DNA of 32,835 nt from a virus: the IMG/VR virus record IMGVR_UViG_3300027833_003644, positions 1 to 32,835 of that record, one strand, 5' to 3'. The position numbers were made by a program, and so were the translations under genes. Shown here piece by piece: positions 1 through 7,528 of the stretch (positions within the stretch are counted from its first letter, which is position 1; each line of letters opens with the position of its first letter). The notes under the pieces were generated by a model. It did not search any database and was not told the DNA's origin. It saw nothing but the letters and a program-made list of their open reading frames with translations.

Positions 1-285
1 ATGAAACTGAAGGACTTTCAATTATTGGAAACTGATGTACCAAAAGGTGTACAAGCAATATTAAATTTTGCCAAATACGAACTCAGTATTATACAAAATG
101 AATCTTCATATGGTAACAAACAGGGCTTGTACGAAATTGCTGTTTTTGAAGGAGGCAGCCAAATTGAACTTCCTGGTATTACGGCACCCGGTGATACGAT
201 AAAAGGATACTTGACAGAATCAGATGTTGATGCTATACTAACTAAAATGTACACAATAACAGGCACAGAAGGCAAACAACTATGA
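1..285 (+). CDS. Small hypothetical protein upstream of ligase
   Basis: I do not recognise a family for this 94-residue protein. It has a mixed composition with no signal peptide, membrane segment or cysteine motif. The second half contains a PGIT-x-PGDTIKGYLTE stretch that looks like a compact folded domain ending in a short helix. The reading frame begins at the first base of the window, so the true start could lie upstream. Its stop overlaps the ligase start by 4 bases (ATGA), which implies translational coupling with the ligase and an expression time shared with it. Function unknown; a role linked to DNA metabolism is only guilt by association. Confidence 0.7.
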   Translation: MKLKDFQLLETDVPKGVQAILNFAKYELSIIQNESSYGNKQGLYEIAVFEGGSQIELPGITAPGDTIKGYLTESDVDAILTKMYTITGTEGKQL

Positions 286-1589
286 AAACACAACCACAAG
301 ACATTATTGCACAGTTAGAAGCTGACAACAGCAAACTAGCTAAACAAGCAATCCTAAAAGCAGCACACGAAGAAGGCTTGCCAGAGTTCTTCGAAGGCAT
401 TACAATGGCACTTGATCCACTTGTAACATTTGGTGTTAAGAAAGTGCCAGAGCATTCAGGTGTAATTACAGGACAAGGTCTTATTTGGAGAGATTTCAAA
501 GTACTTGCCGATCAACTTATTAACCGTGAACTAACAGGACATGCGGCTCGTGATGCAATTGAACTTACAATGGGCGTTGCTACTACTGAACAGTGGAATG
601 GCTTTTATCGCCGTATCTTAATCAAAGACCTGCGTTGTGGTGTAAGTGAAAAGACTGTAAACAAAGTAGCACCAGGTACAGTACCTGTGTTTACTTGTAG
701 CCTAGCACATGATTCAGCTAACCACGAAAAGAAAATGGTTGGTAAGAAACAGATAGAAATCAAACTAGATGGTGTTCGTGTTATTACTATTATCCAAGGC
801 GATAAAGTAGAAATGTTTAGTCGTAATGGTAAACAGTTTCATAACTTTGGACACATCATTGCAGAGATTGAAGCTGTAATTAAAGATCATCCTGTACCTT
901 ATCCGCTCGTATTAGACGGAGAAGTAATGAGTGCTAACTTCCAAGACTTAATGAAGCAAGTACATCGCAAAGACGGTAATCAATCAACTGATGCTGTACT
1001 ACACTTGTTTGATACTATTCCATTAGGGTGTTTCCAAAACGGATCTTGGGACAAGCCACAGAGCTTTAGGAGTCTTATTACTAACCATTGGGTACGTGAT
1101 CATAAAGACGCCTTAGCGCACGTACAAGCGTTGGACTGGGAAGATGTTGACTTGGACACACCAGAAGGACAAGAACGCTTTGTAGCGTTAAATAAGCAGG
1201 CTGTAGACGGTGGTTACGAAGGTGTTATGATTAAGGACGTTGATGCTCCTTATGAGTGTAAGCGTACACACGCTTGGCTTAAAGCAAAGCCATTTATCGA
1301 AGTAACTTTGGAGGTTGCAGATGTTGAAGAAGGAACAGGAAGAAACGAAGGACGACTTGGTGCAGTTGTATGTGAAGGCGTTGATGACGGAAAGAAAATT
1401 AGTGTTAATGTCGGTAGCGGCTTTAGTGATACTAATCGTGACGAGTTTTGGAATAGTCGCACTGATATCATCGGTCAGCTTGTAGAAGTAAGAGCAGACG
1501 CTGTTACACAAAACCAAGACGGCACATATAGCCTACGCTTTCCACGTTTTAAAACCTTCCGCGGATTTAAAGTAGGAGAAAAGATATGA
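282..1589 (+). CDS. 30: ATP-dependent DNA ligase (T4 gp30-like)
   Basis: This 435-residue protein seals nicks in duplex DNA during phage replication, recombination and repair. The nucleotidyltransferase motifs are present in order: motif I KLDGVR at 161-166 with Lys161 as the predicted AMP-accepting lysine, motif III around LVLDGEV (209-215), motif IV EGVMIK (313-318) and motif V at WLKAKP (332-337). A C-terminal OB-fold follows from about residue 340 (EVTLEVADVEEGTG onward), ending in a basic FPRFKTFRGFK segment. The N-terminal 140 residues correspond to the DNA-binding region of T4-type ligases. Length is close to T4 gp30 (487 aa) but shorter. The start overlaps the upstream gene by ATGA and the stop overlaps the next gene by ATGA, so it sits inside a coupled operon. 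The gp30 assignment rests on motifs and phage type, not on alignment. Confidence 0.93.
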   Translation: MKTQPQDIIAQLEADNSKLAKQAILKAAHEEGLPEFFEGITMALDPLVTFGVKKVPEHSGVITGQGLIWRDFKVLADQLINRELTGHAARDAIELTMGVATTEQWNGFYRRILIKDLRCGVSEKTVNKVAPGTVPVFTCSLAHDSANHEKKMVGKKQIEIKLDGVRVITIIQGDKVEMFSRNGKQFHNFGHIIAEIEAVIKDHPVPYPLVLDGEVMSANFQDLMKQVHRKDGNQSTDAVLHLFDTIPLGCFQNGSWDKPQSFRSLITNHWVRDHKDALAHVQALDWEDVDLDTPEGQERFVALNKQAVDGGYEGVMIKDVDAPYECKRTHAWLKAKPFIEVTLEVADVEEGTGRNEGRLGAVVCEGVDDGKKISVNVGSGFSDTNRDEFWNSRTDIIGQLVEVRADAVTQNQDGTYSLRFPRFKTFRGFKVGEKI

Positions 1590-1780
1590 GTAGTATGAGC
1601 TCTATACCAAATAAAAAAGATGACGAAGTAGAACGAATGAAGGCAGAGTTTCTTGCTAAAGGCGGCACAGTTACAAAAGGCAAAACAAAGCCTATGCCGC
1701 ATGAACTCGGACTTAGCAATAGTAGTTGGGGTAATAAACTAACTAAAGCTGAGAAGGATGCAAAGGAAGATAAGAAATGA
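1586..1780 (+). CDS. Small KGG-motif basic protein
   Basis: This 64-residue, strongly charged protein carries EFLAKGGTVTKGKTK at about residues 21-35. A second protein at 31460-31648 has the matching element EYLNKGGEITQC in a similar position, so the two look like members of one small family. The pattern is an amphipathic helix (hydrophobic FLAKGG end) followed by a basic segment. It has no membrane segment or cysteines. It is joined to both neighbours by 4-base ATGA overlaps. I know of no assigned function; a short DNA-, RNA- or protein-binding accessory peptide is plausible but is inference. Confidence 0.72.
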   Translation: MSSMSSIPNKKDDEVERMKAEFLAKGGTVTKGKTKPMPHELGLSNSSWGNKLTKAEKDAKEDKK

Positions 1781-2313
1781 ATCGAGAGAATTTTTGGAAA
1801 GAAGTTAACGAAGCTAGAGCAAGAAATGAAAGTAGGCTGTGGAAAGGAGTGTTCCCTGAAGCAAGTATACTAGACATGAATGTACTGTGTGATATAAATC
1901 AATATCTAACTTCAACTTCTGGAACAAATGCGTTTGAAGGTAGTGGACCTATGGTTTCTCCCGTACACGGAGATCCAAGAGTAAAACCGTTTTATACTGA
2001 GTTCATAAACAATCTTACTAGAGTAGGTACTGAAATTAATTGGAACAGTTTGTTCTTTTTCAGTCTTTGTGATACACACAATTCTTTTCCGTTACATGGA
2101 GACACGGAAACGGTATTCCTAATACAAGGATACGGCGATGTAGGAATGATAACTGTAAACGAAGATGGCAGTGATAAACAACTACATCACATGAGTACAG
2201 GTGATGCACTATTGCTCCCACCATTATATAATCATAAGCCTATACCAATGGGACCTAGAGTAACTCTAAGTCTTGGAGCTCTTCCTAAAGCACACGAAAA
2301 TCCAGGTATGTAA
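1777..2313 (+). CDS. Cupin-like (double-stranded beta-helix) protein
   Basis: The protein has 178 residues. The C-terminal half reads as a cupin or jelly-roll fold. A PLHGDTE segment (H107, D109) is followed by strand-like sequence, then STGDALLLPPLYNH with H153, and a final RVTLSLG strand. An H-x-D...H arrangement is the usual facial triad of Fe(II) or 2-oxoglutarate cupins, and the TGD-x-LLLPP turn is typical of the fold. It lies immediately upstream of two 2OG-Fe(II) oxygenase-like genes, separated from the first by 1 base, so the three are probably co-translated and may act on related substrates. No substrate can be named. It could instead be a non-enzymatic sugar- or metal-binding cupin. 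Confidence 0.6.
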   Translation: MNRENFWKEVNEARARNESRLWKGVFPEASILDMNVLCDINQYLTSTSGTNAFEGSGPMVSPVHGDPRVKPFYTEFINNLTRVGTEINWNSLFFFSLCDTHNSFPLHGDTETVFLIQGYGDVGMITVNEDGSDKQLHHMSTGDALLLPPLYNHKPIPMGPRVTLSLGALPKAHENPGM

Positions 2314-2314
2314 T

Positions 2315-2926
2315 ATGCAGATTATACCATTATTTGGAACACATGTAGGAGTTGCTAAACTTGAAAGTTTAGACGTAGACAAGGCATTGACTCATGTAAA
2401 GACACTTGAGACTTTTACTAAGCCTGGCCACGCACATAATACAGTAACAATGAGATTGTTACACGATCCTTTTTTTAACGATGTTAAACAAGAGTGTGAA
2501 GAACTATCGAAGCAATATGTAAATATACAAGGATACGAAGTTGACAAAGTTAAAGTAACAGCATCCTGGGGCAATGAACTACAAAAAGACGATCCAGTAA
2601 ATGTACACAACCATCCTAACAGTTTTGTTAGTGGAGTATTTTACTTAACTAATGGTTCACCTTTAAACTTCCATAACCCGCTTTCAGCAGAAGACCTATT
2701 TACGTTTAGACTAAAACTTATACATGACGATGAGAATCAGCATACTTGGCAAGTACTTAAACTACCAATAGAACCAGGGTACTTGATATTGTTTCCTTCT
2801 AAAGTTATGCATCATGTTGACCCTAATGAAAATAATTATCGTTATTCTGTTGCCTACAATACAGTGCCATTAGTAGAGTATGAATTTGGCTTGGGCAACG
2901 AAATGAATATTAACACAATAACATAA
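2315..2926 (+). CDS. 2OG-Fe(II) oxygenase-like protein, copy 1
   Basis: This 203-residue protein resembles the phage 2OG-FeII_Oxy_5 (TIGR02466-like) family of putative hydroxylases. Visible signature elements are ASWGNEL (about 83-89), VHNHPNSFVSGVFYL (97-111; candidate iron ligands H98 and H100), FPSKVMHHV (160-168; H166/H167) and RYSVAYN (176-182; R176 as candidate 2-oxoglutarate anchor). The start is taken at 2315, directly after the upstream stop at 2311-2313. An ATG further upstream at 2273 would force a 41-base overlap and add residues that the paralogue at 2938 lacks. It is clearly homologous to the next gene, with the same MQ-IP-FG start and the same block order. Such enzymes hydroxylate proteins or small molecules; the substrate here is unknown. 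Confidence 0.78.
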   Translation: MQIIPLFGTHVGVAKLESLDVDKALTHVKTLETFTKPGHAHNTVTMRLLHDPFFNDVKQECEELSKQYVNIQGYEVDKVKVTASWGNELQKDDPVNVHNHPNSFVSGVFYLTNGSPLNFHNPLSAEDLFTFRLKLIHDDENQHTWQVLKLPIEPGYLILFPSKVMHHVDPNENNYRYSVAYNTVPLVEYEFGLGNEMNINTIT

Positions 2927-2937
2927 GGAACAATACA

Positions 2938-3552
2938 ATGCAGATGATACCAATATTTGGAGCATATGTAGGTGCCGCAAAACTTGAAAGTTTAGATGTA
3001 AACGCTGCACTAGAATATGTAAAAACATTAGATGAAAAAGATGCATACGGCGGCGATAACGGTGCTGTTACTATAACTCAGCGATTGCTCGATGCACCAA
3101 TGTTTAGCGAAGTTAAGAAAGAATGTGAACACTTAGCTAAAGCATATGTTGAAGTACAAGGGCACACAGTAGATCAAGTACAAATAGCAAGCTCTTGGGG
3201 TAACACACTAAGAAAGGATGAACCAATACATCCTCATACGCACCCTAATAGTTATATAAGCGGAGTACTTTACCTAACTGGAGGTTCTTCATTAAATTTT
3301 CATCATCCACTCGTAACAGAAGACTTGTTTACATTTAGACCAGTAGTAGTTTGGGACGCTGAAAATCCACATACGTGGCAAGTAATGAGTATGAATCCTG
3401 AACCAGGAGCATTGTTCTTATTTCCTTCAAAACTTAAACACCATGTTGATAATAACGAAAATGATTTCCGTTATTCAATTGCATTTAATACGTTGCCAAC
3501 AGGACCAATTGGCGATAATACTAAAGAAATGAATATAGCTACAGTAAAATAA
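2938..3552 (+). CDS. 2OG-Fe(II) oxygenase-like protein, copy 2
   Basis: This 204-residue tandem paralogue of the gene at 2315 keeps every block: SSWGNTL (85-91), HPHTHPNSYISGVLYL (98-113; H100 and H102 as candidate ligands), FPSKLKHHV (162-170) and RYSIAFN (178-184). It differs mainly in the 33-45 region (a DAYGGDNGAV insertion) and in the C-terminal tail. An AAGGA ribosome-binding site stands about 8 bases before the start. The spacing of ligand motifs is the same in both copies, so both are probably active, perhaps on different substrates or as a heterodimer. That last point is inference. Confidence 0.78.
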   Translation: MQMIPIFGAYVGAAKLESLDVNAALEYVKTLDEKDAYGGDNGAVTITQRLLDAPMFSEVKKECEHLAKAYVEVQGHTVDQVQIASSWGNTLRKDEPIHPHTHPNSYISGVLYLTGGSSLNFHHPLVTEDLFTFRPVVVWDAENPHTWQVMSMNPEPGALFLFPSKLKHHVDNNENDFRYSIAFNTLPTGPIGDNTKEMNIATVK

Positions 3553-3555
3553 TAC

Positions 3556-3584
3556 TTGACTTCTGTATTCAGAGGCTATATACT
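3556..3584 (+). promoter_or_regulatory. Sigma70-type promoter (TTGACT-17-TATACT)
   Basis: TTGACT at 3556-3561 and TATACT at 3579-3584 are separated by exactly 17 bases, each one mismatch from the bacterial consensus. The promoter begins within a few bases of the preceding stop codon and lies about 30 bases before the 3614 start, leaving room for the GGAG ribosome-binding site. The sequence before the -35 box (AATACTTGAC) is shared with the promoter at 30788. It probably drives early expression by unmodified host RNA polymerase. Confidence 0.75.
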
Positions 3585-3613
3585 ATTATTAAATTGTTTA
3601 GGAGAACTATGAC

Positions 3614-4921
3614 ATGGCTACGGCAAAATCAATAGCAAAGAAGCCCAAGAAGAAAGTTGTACGAGGTACACCACGCATTAAGCGAGGAGCAAAACTTACT
3701 GAACCTAGCTGGGAAGGCTGGGAAGAATGGACTGGCGAACAACTTCATAGATTCCGCAGAAGTACACACTCGTGGTACTACGAACACTTTAAACCTGCAG
3801 ACTTGTATGGCAATGTTCCTGTGTGGATGGAAGCAAACGGTTATACTAAAGATGACATCAAGGCAGTAAAGAACGCTCCTAACAGTGCATTAAGTATAAC
3901 AGCAGGTATAGTAGCACGTATGGATATTAAAGGTGCTCCTAGGCTAAACAAGAAAGAAGCAGATCATTGGCTAAGCATGAAGGGCACTAGTGGAGAACTA
4001 ACTTGTAGTATTGAACGTTTCCTAAAAGGCAAAATTACAGACGCAATTGAAAAAGGCAAACTAGTAGTTGAAATAAAACAAGAAGTTGAAAAGGTAGAAG
4101 GCAAGAAGTATGTGCCTTCTATCCAAGAACGTATTCGAGAGCAAGCAGCAACAATGTCTGAAGGTATCGACGAATGGTTAGATGCCTGGACAGAAAATCC
4201 AAAGAAATTTGATCCTACTAGTTTTGATATTAAGGCACACATTAAAAAAGTACAGCCTACACAAGCACATGCTCGTAAGATGCGAGCAATGTGGGAAGGA
4301 GATCTAGTAGATTTTGATGAGCTAGAACGTATGCCAACAAAAGGACAGTTGGCTAAAATGAGCGAATTAGATGCTGACATGTGGGCACAACTTAAAGAAG
4401 GTTATGCACATATTAAGAAAGCAGACATTGCCAAGTACCGCAAAGCAATTGAAGCTGTAAATGCAGAACTAGACTTTATTATTGATCAAGCAAAAGCAAC
4501 ACGTAAACCACGTAAGCCTAAACAGCGTTCAGCAGCTAAGGTAGTAGAGAAGCTGAAGTTTAGTAAAGCAGATCCTAAGTATTCACTTGCATCAATTGAT
4601 CCTACACTAATTGTAGGCGCAAACGAGCTTTGGGTATTTAATGTTAAGACACGCAAGCTAGGCAAGTACATTGCAAGTAATGTTGATCCAAAAGGTCTTG
4701 CTAGAGATGGTACAGGACTCGGTGTTAAAGGCACTACTATTATAGGCTTTGATGAAAAAGCAAGTATTCAAAAGACATTGCGTAAGCCAGCAGATCAACT
4801 TAAAGAGTTTAAAAACTCTGGTAAAGTAGCATTGCGTAAGTTCTTGGATGAAATCCCAACTACAGATACAAAACTCAATGGTCGATGCAATCCTGATACA
4901 GTGCTTCTTAAGATAGTCTGA
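3614..4921 (+). CDS. Hypothetical 435-aa basic protein, probably early
   Basis: I do not recognise the family. The N-terminal 27 residues are very rich in Lys and Arg (for example KKPKKKVVRG), suggesting nucleic-acid contact. A tryptophan-rich stretch follows (WEGWEEWTGEQLHRFRRS, about 33-50). A central, mostly helical and charged part runs to about 290, then a second basic linker (TRKPRKPKQR), then a C-terminal globular segment with GANELWVFNVKTRKLG. There are no membrane segments or Cys motifs. The start at 3614 has GGAG about 9 bases upstream; a closer ATG at 3609 is in another frame. It stands alone behind a strong sigma70-like promoter, and its stop codon is embedded in the late promoter of the next gene. 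A DNA- or RNA-associated early protein is a reasonable inference, no more. Confidence 0.8.
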   Translation: MATAKSIAKKPKKKVVRGTPRIKRGAKLTEPSWEGWEEWTGEQLHRFRRSTHSWYYEHFKPADLYGNVPVWMEANGYTKDDIKAVKNAPNSALSITAGIVARMDIKGAPRLNKKEADHWLSMKGTSGELTCSIERFLKGKITDAIEKGKLVVEIKQEVEKVEGKKYVPSIQERIREQAATMSEGIDEWLDAWTENPKKFDPTSFDIKAHIKKVQPTQAHARKMRAMWEGDLVDFDELERMPTKGQLAKMSELDADMWAQLKEGYAHIKKADIAKYRKAIEAVNAELDFIIDQAKATRKPRKPKQRSAAKVVEKLKFSKADPKYSLASIDPTLIVGANELWVFNVKTRKLGKYIASNVDPKGLARDGTGLGVKGTTIIGFDEKASIQKTLRKPADQLKEFKNSGKVALRKFLDEIPTTDTKLNGRCNPDTVLLKIV

Positions 4922-4928
4922 TAAATAC
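4920..4928 (+). promoter_or_regulatory. T4-type late promoter box GATAAATAC
   Basis: GATAAATAC overlaps the stop codon (TGA, 4919-4921) of the upstream gene and lies 35 bases before the start of the fibre-like gene at 4955. It matches the T4 late consensus TATAAATA in seven of eight positions and is identical to the box at 11294. Confidence 0.7.
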
Positions 4929-4954
4929 TGTTACAAAATGACAGGGAAATTTAG

Positions 4955-6037
4955 ATGACCAATATACGAAATGCTCTTAATGATCTCGGATCCGTAATAG
5001 AAGATCTACAAAATAAAACACATTCAGTAGTTATTAAAGAACTATCAGGTGATAAAGTTAGTGGCGGAACTATTACAAACTTCGCTAGTACAGGGATCAA
5101 TGACGAAGCATCTAATACTGTAGTTGTAGTAAGAAATGACGGTATACATCTTGAAACACTACATGTAGATTATATAGCAGGACCATTATCTGTAACAGGC
5201 AATCTAACTGTAGCAGGCGATATAACAGCCGATAAACTACATGTAAAAGAACTAATAGCAGATGTTAAAAGCGAACGCTTAGAACCAGTATCTTTTGTAT
5301 CTAAAAACAAAAAGAATACAGCATACGGAAAAGGACTAGTATGGCCAGGCGGTGAATACACTAAACAGTTCTTGTTAATGGAACGTCCGGACAGATTCTT
5401 TGCTACAGAAAGCATTGAGCTACGTGCTAATAAAATCTATATGATTAACGGTCAAAACGTACTATCACAAAATGCGTTAGGTAATACTGTAACACAAAGT
5501 AATCTTAGAAGTGTTGGTACACTAGAGAGCTTAGACGTTGAAACAAATTTAACTGTTGATAACTTCCTACACTACAATGCAAATACACAAGGACTTGGGC
5601 TTGGAACTGATAGTCCAAATGGTGCGCTTGGTATTTCTAGTTGGGATCACGAATTTATTGTAGCTGGCACTGATGATAGAAAATTTAAAATAGGTACGTA
5701 TACAACAGGTGCCTTGCAAATCATTACAGATGATACACCACGCATAACTATTGATGCTACTGGTGCAATTACAGCACATAAAAAAGTAGTAATAGAAGAG
5801 TCATTAGGAGTAGGAGTTAAGAACTATGCTACTGATGCAGATATAACCACAGCAGGGCCAGTACGCTTTCAAAATAAGAAATTTGAAGTAGCAGGAAGTG
5901 CTCCTGAATCAGGCAATTATATATTAGGCGATGTAGTTTGGAACGATACACCTACACCAAACGGGTACGTAGGATGGATCAATACAAAGTCAGGGACACC
6001 CGGTACTTGGAAGCCATTTGGGCAGATTGCATCATAA
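4955..6037 (+). CDS. Tail-fibre-like structural protein
   Basis: This 360-residue protein is rich in short beta-strand repeats, Gly, Thr and Asn, as in phage fibre shafts. It contains GPLSVTGNLTVAGDITADKL (about 76-95), SVGTLESLDVETNLTVDNF and the segment GLGLGTDSPNGALGISS, a pattern common in fibres that carry repeated trimeric beta modules. The N-terminus (MTNIRNALNDLGSVIEDLQ) is a short helix likely to be the attachment or trimerisation element. The C-terminus has YILGDVVWNDTPTPNGYVGW, a frequent tip or cap motif in marine phage fibres. It is preceded by a late promoter box, as expected for a virion protein. I cannot say whether it belongs to long fibre, short fibre or baseplate. Confidence 0.75.
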   Translation: MTNIRNALNDLGSVIEDLQNKTHSVVIKELSGDKVSGGTITNFASTGINDEASNTVVVVRNDGIHLETLHVDYIAGPLSVTGNLTVAGDITADKLHVKELIADVKSERLEPVSFVSKNKKNTAYGKGLVWPGGEYTKQFLLMERPDRFFATESIELRANKIYMINGQNVLSQNALGNTVTQSNLRSVGTLESLDVETNLTVDNFLHYNANTQGLGLGTDSPNGALGISSWDHEFIVAGTDDRKFKIGTYTTGALQIITDDTPRITIDATGAITAHKKVVIEESLGVGVKNYATDADITTAGPVRFQNKKFEVAGSAPESGNYILGDVVWNDTPTPNGYVGWINTKSGTPGTWKPFGQIAS

Positions 6038-6065
6038 ACCTGTAACTTTACATAATATCTAACAC

Positions 6066-6074
6066 TATAAATAC
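6066..6074 (+). promoter_or_regulatory. T4-type late promoter box TATAAATAC
   Basis: TATAAATAC is a perfect match to the T4 late core. It ends only 3 bases before the ATG at 6078, whereas five other boxes here sit 27-29 bases before their starts. If used as in T4, transcription would begin at or next to the start codon and give a leaderless message. Confidence 0.55.
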
Positions 6075-6077
6075 AGT

Positions 6078-6389
6078 ATGGATAAAGTTAGAAATCAAAA
6101 AATTGCAAAACAAGTTGAACGCTGGGATCTATTCGCACGTTTAACTCCTACTCTGTTCTTGCTGACATCGCTATTTCTAGTAGTGTTTGATATAGTACCT
6201 CTGGAATACGCATTTTACATTGGTCTAATAGGCTTTGCTATCACAGCAGTTAGTTGGTGGTGGTGGGCAATCTTTACTATAAGATACTTAATAACTATCC
6301 TATCTAGGGCTAGTTCCAACTTGACAGAAGTCAACGATGAAATTAAGATAGTCAAGAAAGAATTAGAGGACTTAAAAGATGAAGGATAA
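6078..6389 (+). CDS. Small two-transmembrane-segment protein
   Basis: This 103-residue protein has two hydrophobic segments, about residues 23-42 (LTPTLFLLTSLFLVVFDIVP) and 45-71 (containing the unusual WWWW run at 60-63). They are separated by a very short turn, so both ends face the same side. The N-terminus is basic and the C-terminus (about 80-103) is a charged coiled-coil-like helix. The size and hairpin topology resemble class II holins, but the gene is not next to a recognisable lysin and other membrane roles are possible. It overlaps the next gene by 11 bases. No good ribosome-binding site is visible before the start. Confidence 0.68.
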   Translation: MDKVRNQKIAKQVERWDLFARLTPTLFLLTSLFLVVFDIVPLEYAFYIGLIGFAITAVSWWWWAIFTIRYLITILSRASSNLTEVNDEIKIVKKELEDLKDEG

Positions 6390-6855
6390 GACATACCGTT
6401 TGGTAAAAGCAGCAACTAATATAATCAGTGGACTAAGTATGGCAACACTTATTGTCCTAGGAGTATCGTTTGTAAGTTTTAATAATGCATTTGTGTTTAA
6501 CAACGCAGGAATTGCAGTAACAAACAATCCGGTAACTGGCGATCAGATTAATTTTATTCTAGAAGGCAGTCGACGTCACGAATGTACACTAACAAGAGTA
6601 CACTCAGATGCATATAATGATGAAACTGGCGAAAAATTTGAACTTGACTTTGCTAGAAAAATATATATAAGATCAGATGACTATCTTGGCTCAGAAACAG
6701 GCATAGTAGATCATCAATGGGCAATGCCTGTACCAGATGGTATGGGTCCAGGCGTGTATAGAGTTACTCTATACAGCGAGTTTGATTGTGTGTACTTACT
6801 TTTCAAAACATCTAAAGTCCAGATGTTTGATAACATCGCACTCATCATAGAGTAA
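6379..6855 (+). CDS. Membrane-anchored protein of unknown function
   Basis: The protein has 158 residues. Residues about 10-36 form a hydrophobic signal anchor (ATNIISGLSMATLIVLGVSFVSF) with a basic N-terminus, so the rest is predicted to be periplasmic. The soluble part is beta-rich with a Cys pair (ECTL near residue 68 and DCVYL near 137) that could form a disulfide. A GAGGA-like site lies about 7 bases before the ATG, inside the upstream gene. The 11-base overlap suggests the two membrane proteins are made together. A role in host-envelope change, lysis timing or superinfection exclusion is possible; the sequence does not decide. Confidence 0.66.
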   Translation: MKDKTYRLVKAATNIISGLSMATLIVLGVSFVSFNNAFVFNNAGIAVTNNPVTGDQINFILEGSRRHECTLTRVHSDAYNDETGEKFELDFARKIYIRSDDYLGSETGIVDHQWAMPVPDGMGPGVYRVTLYSEFDCVYLLFKTSKVQMFDNIALIIE

Positions 6856-6863
6856 ATACATGT

Positions 6864-7460
6864 ATGTATGTATTTGGTAATGGTGAAAGTCGCACCTCTG
6901 TAAACATTGATAAATTAGACAGTCCGAAAGTTGGATGTAACGCTCTTTGGCGAGACTATTCTGTTGACTATCTAGTGTGTGTAGATAAACGTATGATAGA
7001 AGAATGTATACGCGGTGATGTAAATATAAATGGCACACTAATATACACTCGAGAAGACTGGTACTCTAGATACAAAGGATTGCGGATTAGAAAGTTACCA
7101 TCTTTACCATACACCGGAACAGAAAGATGGGACGAGCCCTTTCAATGGGGTAGTGGACCATATGCTGTCCTTATTGCAGCTATGTATGCAAAAGAAAAAT
7201 ATGTTAATTTAATAGGTTTTGATTTACACAGTAAGACTAATACTGTTAACAATGTTTATAAAAGCACACCTAATTATGATAACGAATCTAAACGTGCTGT
7301 TGATCCTAGATATTGGATACATCAAATTGGAATGGTGTTTAACTGTTTTCCTAAGATACAATTTACAATATATCAAGACAATTGGGAGTTACCCAAAGCC
7401 TGGAATTACCCTAATGTAATGGTTGACACTATAAGTAATATAAGTTATAATAAAGTATAA
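6864..7460 (+). CDS. Sialyltransferase/DUF115-like Rossmann protein
   Basis: This 198-residue protein has FGNGESR at residues 4-10, GCNALWRDY at 24-32, DYLVCVD at 35-41 and SGPYAVLIAAMYA at 97-109, followed by IGFD at 117-120. This order matches the GNGPS...CN...G-x-x-x-AIA...GID layout of bacterial GT42 sialyltransferases and of the DUF115/Maf-like superfamily. It suggests binding of a nucleotide-activated sugar. The start at 6864 is one of three overlapping ATGs (6860, 6864, 6868); only 6864 opens this frame. It lies 8 bases after the upstream stop and heads a group with a PTPS-like protein and a glycosyltransferase. The fold assignment is moderately supported; the exact reaction is not. 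Confidence 0.6.
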   Translation: MYVFGNGESRTSVNIDKLDSPKVGCNALWRDYSVDYLVCVDKRMIEECIRGDVNINGTLIYTREDWYSRYKGLRIRKLPSLPYTGTERWDEPFQWGSGPYAVLIAAMYAKEKYVNLIGFDLHSKTNTVNNVYKSTPNYDNESKRAVDPRYWIHQIGMVFNCFPKIQFTIYQDNWELPKAWNYPNVMVDTISNISYNKV

Positions 7461-7528
7461 TTTAACAAGGACTTGGCGTCAACCCTTCTAACTCTGCCGC
7501 CCATATAAGTTATTAATAGGAGAATATT

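Noticed and set aside
2273-2314. Upstream ATG start for the first 2OG-oxygenase-like gene
   Set aside because: It would overlap the cupin-like gene by 41 bases and adds residues absent from the paralogue at 2938; the ATG at 2315 directly follows the upstream stop.
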